Assembly (NCBI GenBank): GCA_019454665.1
Contig: JACFNW010000020.1
Location: 1 to 13,199, forward strand
Direction: 5' to 3'
Source of the DNA: Fimbriimonadaceae bacterium
GTDB taxonomy: Bacteria > Armatimonadota > Fimbriimonadia > Fimbriimonadales > Fimbriimonadaceae
Length of the DNA stretch: 13,199 nucleotides
Positions 12,378 through 13,199 of the stretch are shown in pieces. The notes beneath the pieces were generated by a model. The model saw only the letters and a program-made list of their open reading frames with translations, ran no database searches and was not told the origin of the DNA. Made by a program: the position numbers and the translations under genes. Each line of letters starts with the position of its first letter. Position 1 is the stretch's first letter.

Positions 12378-13199
12378 GGTCCGACTTCGACGAGGCGATC
12401 GGCGGGTTCGGCGTTCTGGCTCTCGCAGCCCGTTTCCGAGATGTTCACGATGTTCTCGATCCGGACGCCGAACTTGCCGGGAAGGTAGATGCCGGGCTCG
12501 ACGCTGAAGCAGTGGCCCGGCTCGAGCAGGACCTCGCTGCCGCCGATGATGTACGGCTCCTCGTGGCCCTTCATGCCGATGCCGTGCCCCGTGCGGTGGA
12601 TGAAGTAGTCCCCGTAGCCGGCGTCTACGATCACCTGGCGCGCGGCGGCATCCACATCGCCGCAGGCGACGCCCGGCGCGGCCTTTTGTCGCGCCGCGTG
12701 GTGCGCCCGAAGGACGATGTCGTACACGTTGTGGGCCTCTTCCGACGCCTTGCCGCAGGCCACGGTGCGCGTGATGTCGCTTTGGTAGCCCTCGACGTCG
12801 CAACCGAAGTCCATGATCACGACGTCGCCTTCGCGGATCGGGACGTTGTCGGACTTGTGATGGGGTTCGGCTGCGAAGGCGCCCGTGGCGACGATGGCGA
12901 AGGTGGGGCGGCCGCCGCGCGCCTGCATTTCGGCGCGCAGAGCCGCTTCGACCTGCATCTCGGTCGCCCCGGCGCGGAGCGCCTGCAGGGCGGGTTCGAA
13001 GCTTTCGTCGGCGATTTTCGCCGCTCGGCGCATCAGGGCGAGTTCGTCTGCGTCCTTGTTGCGCATCAGGTTGGCCAGAATCGGCCCGCCGAGTTTGAAG
13101 AGGGCTTCGGTGAGCACGCCTTGCATTGCGAGCAGCGTGTGGGCTTGCATGTCGTCGTCCACGGCCAGAATGGAGGTGCGGAAGCCCCAGTCTTGGCTC
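12374..13199 (-). CDS. M24-family metallopeptidase, Xaa-Pro aminopeptidase-like (5' end outside window)
   Basis: The C-terminal 274 residues of a creatinase/aminopeptidase-fold enzyme. The frame stays open to the right edge (QDWGFRTSILAVDDD before the first Met at 13162), so the N-terminal domain lies outside. Xaa-Pro aminopeptidases release the first residue from peptides with proline second. All five metal ligands are visible, numbered from the Met at 13162: Asp118 (IMDFG), Asp129 (YQSDITRT), His193 (RTGHGIGMKGHEEP), Glu222 (SVEPGIYL) and Glu236 (VRIENIV). The helix LMRNKDADELALMRRAAKIAD (start of the catalytic domain) is the usual Xaa-Pro dipeptidase/aminopeptidase type. A methionine aminopeptidase is unlikely because of that upstream domain boundary. 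It is the first visible gene of the operon; its TGA overlaps the next ATG. Confidence 0.92.
   Translation of the reverse strand, partial: SQDWGFRTSILAVDDDMQAHTLLAMQGVLTEALFKLGGPILANLMRNKDADELALMRRAAKIADESFEPALQALRAGATEMQVEAALRAEMQARGGRPTFAIVATGAFAAEPHHKSDNVPIREGDVVIMDFGCDVEGYQSDITRTVACGKASEEAHNVYDIVLRAHHAARQKAAPGVACGDVDAAARQVIVDAGYGDYFIHRTGHGIGMKGHEEPYIIGGSEVLLEPGHCFSVEPGIYLPGKFGVRIENIVNISETGCESQNAEPADRLVEVGP

Noticed and set aside
1..13199. Classical rho-independent terminators
   Set aside because: I found inverted repeats at 3773-3795 and 10902-10921, but neither is followed by a run of T on the relevant strand.

Overview
This 13.2 kb window is GC-rich and densely packed. It looks like chromosomal DNA from a Gram-negative-type (diderm) bacterium. 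The supports for that are a DUF481-type outer-membrane beta-barrel, a flagellar stator protein MotB, and several proteins with signal peptides. Few starts have a convincing Shine-Dalgarno sequence, and several have a -10-like hexamer only 6-13 bases before the ATG. Together with the gene content this makes me think of Armatimonadota (Fimbriimonas-like), but that is an impression, not a demonstration.

Layout from left to right. The 3' end of a TrpG/PabA glutamine amidotransferase (+) is followed by a tRNA-Ser(CGA) on the minus strand. Next comes a membrane-anchored YyaL/DUF255-type protein (minus) whose thioredoxin-like domain has lost its CXXC cysteines. Divergent from it are a GT4 glycosyltransferase (+) and, behind a small hairpin, an M48-family zinc metallopeptidase (+). 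MotB without MotA (minus) converges on the peptidase. Upstream of motB lies a short exported protein of unknown function (minus), divergent from the DUF481 barrel protein (+). A HipB-HipA module (minus, GTGA overlap) meets the DUF481 gene tail to tail with overlapping stop codons. Between hipB and the next gene is a 232-base region with a three-copy ~36-37 bp tandem repeat and a facing inverted arm. The next gene is uvrA (+), which stops right after the first ABC ATPase module. Its stop codon overlaps that of dapB in a shared CTAG. The minus-strand operon M24 peptidase (partial) - exported unknown protein - dapB, with ATGA overlaps at both junctions, fills the right end.

How the genes relate. 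Most are housekeeping or envelope functions: tryptophan/folate glutamine amidotransfer, lysine/peptidoglycan precursor synthesis (DapB), DNA repair (UvrA), proteolysis (M48, M24), glycosylation and the flagellar motor. HipBA is the only recognisable accessory module. I found no prophage, transposase, CRISPR array or obvious defence island.

The strongest oddities are three: the half-length UvrA flanked by repeat/palindrome structures, a HipA kinase with Asn in place of the autophosphorylated Ser, and a DUF255 protein without its active-site cysteines. I do not see evidence strong enough to claim a new multi-gene system.
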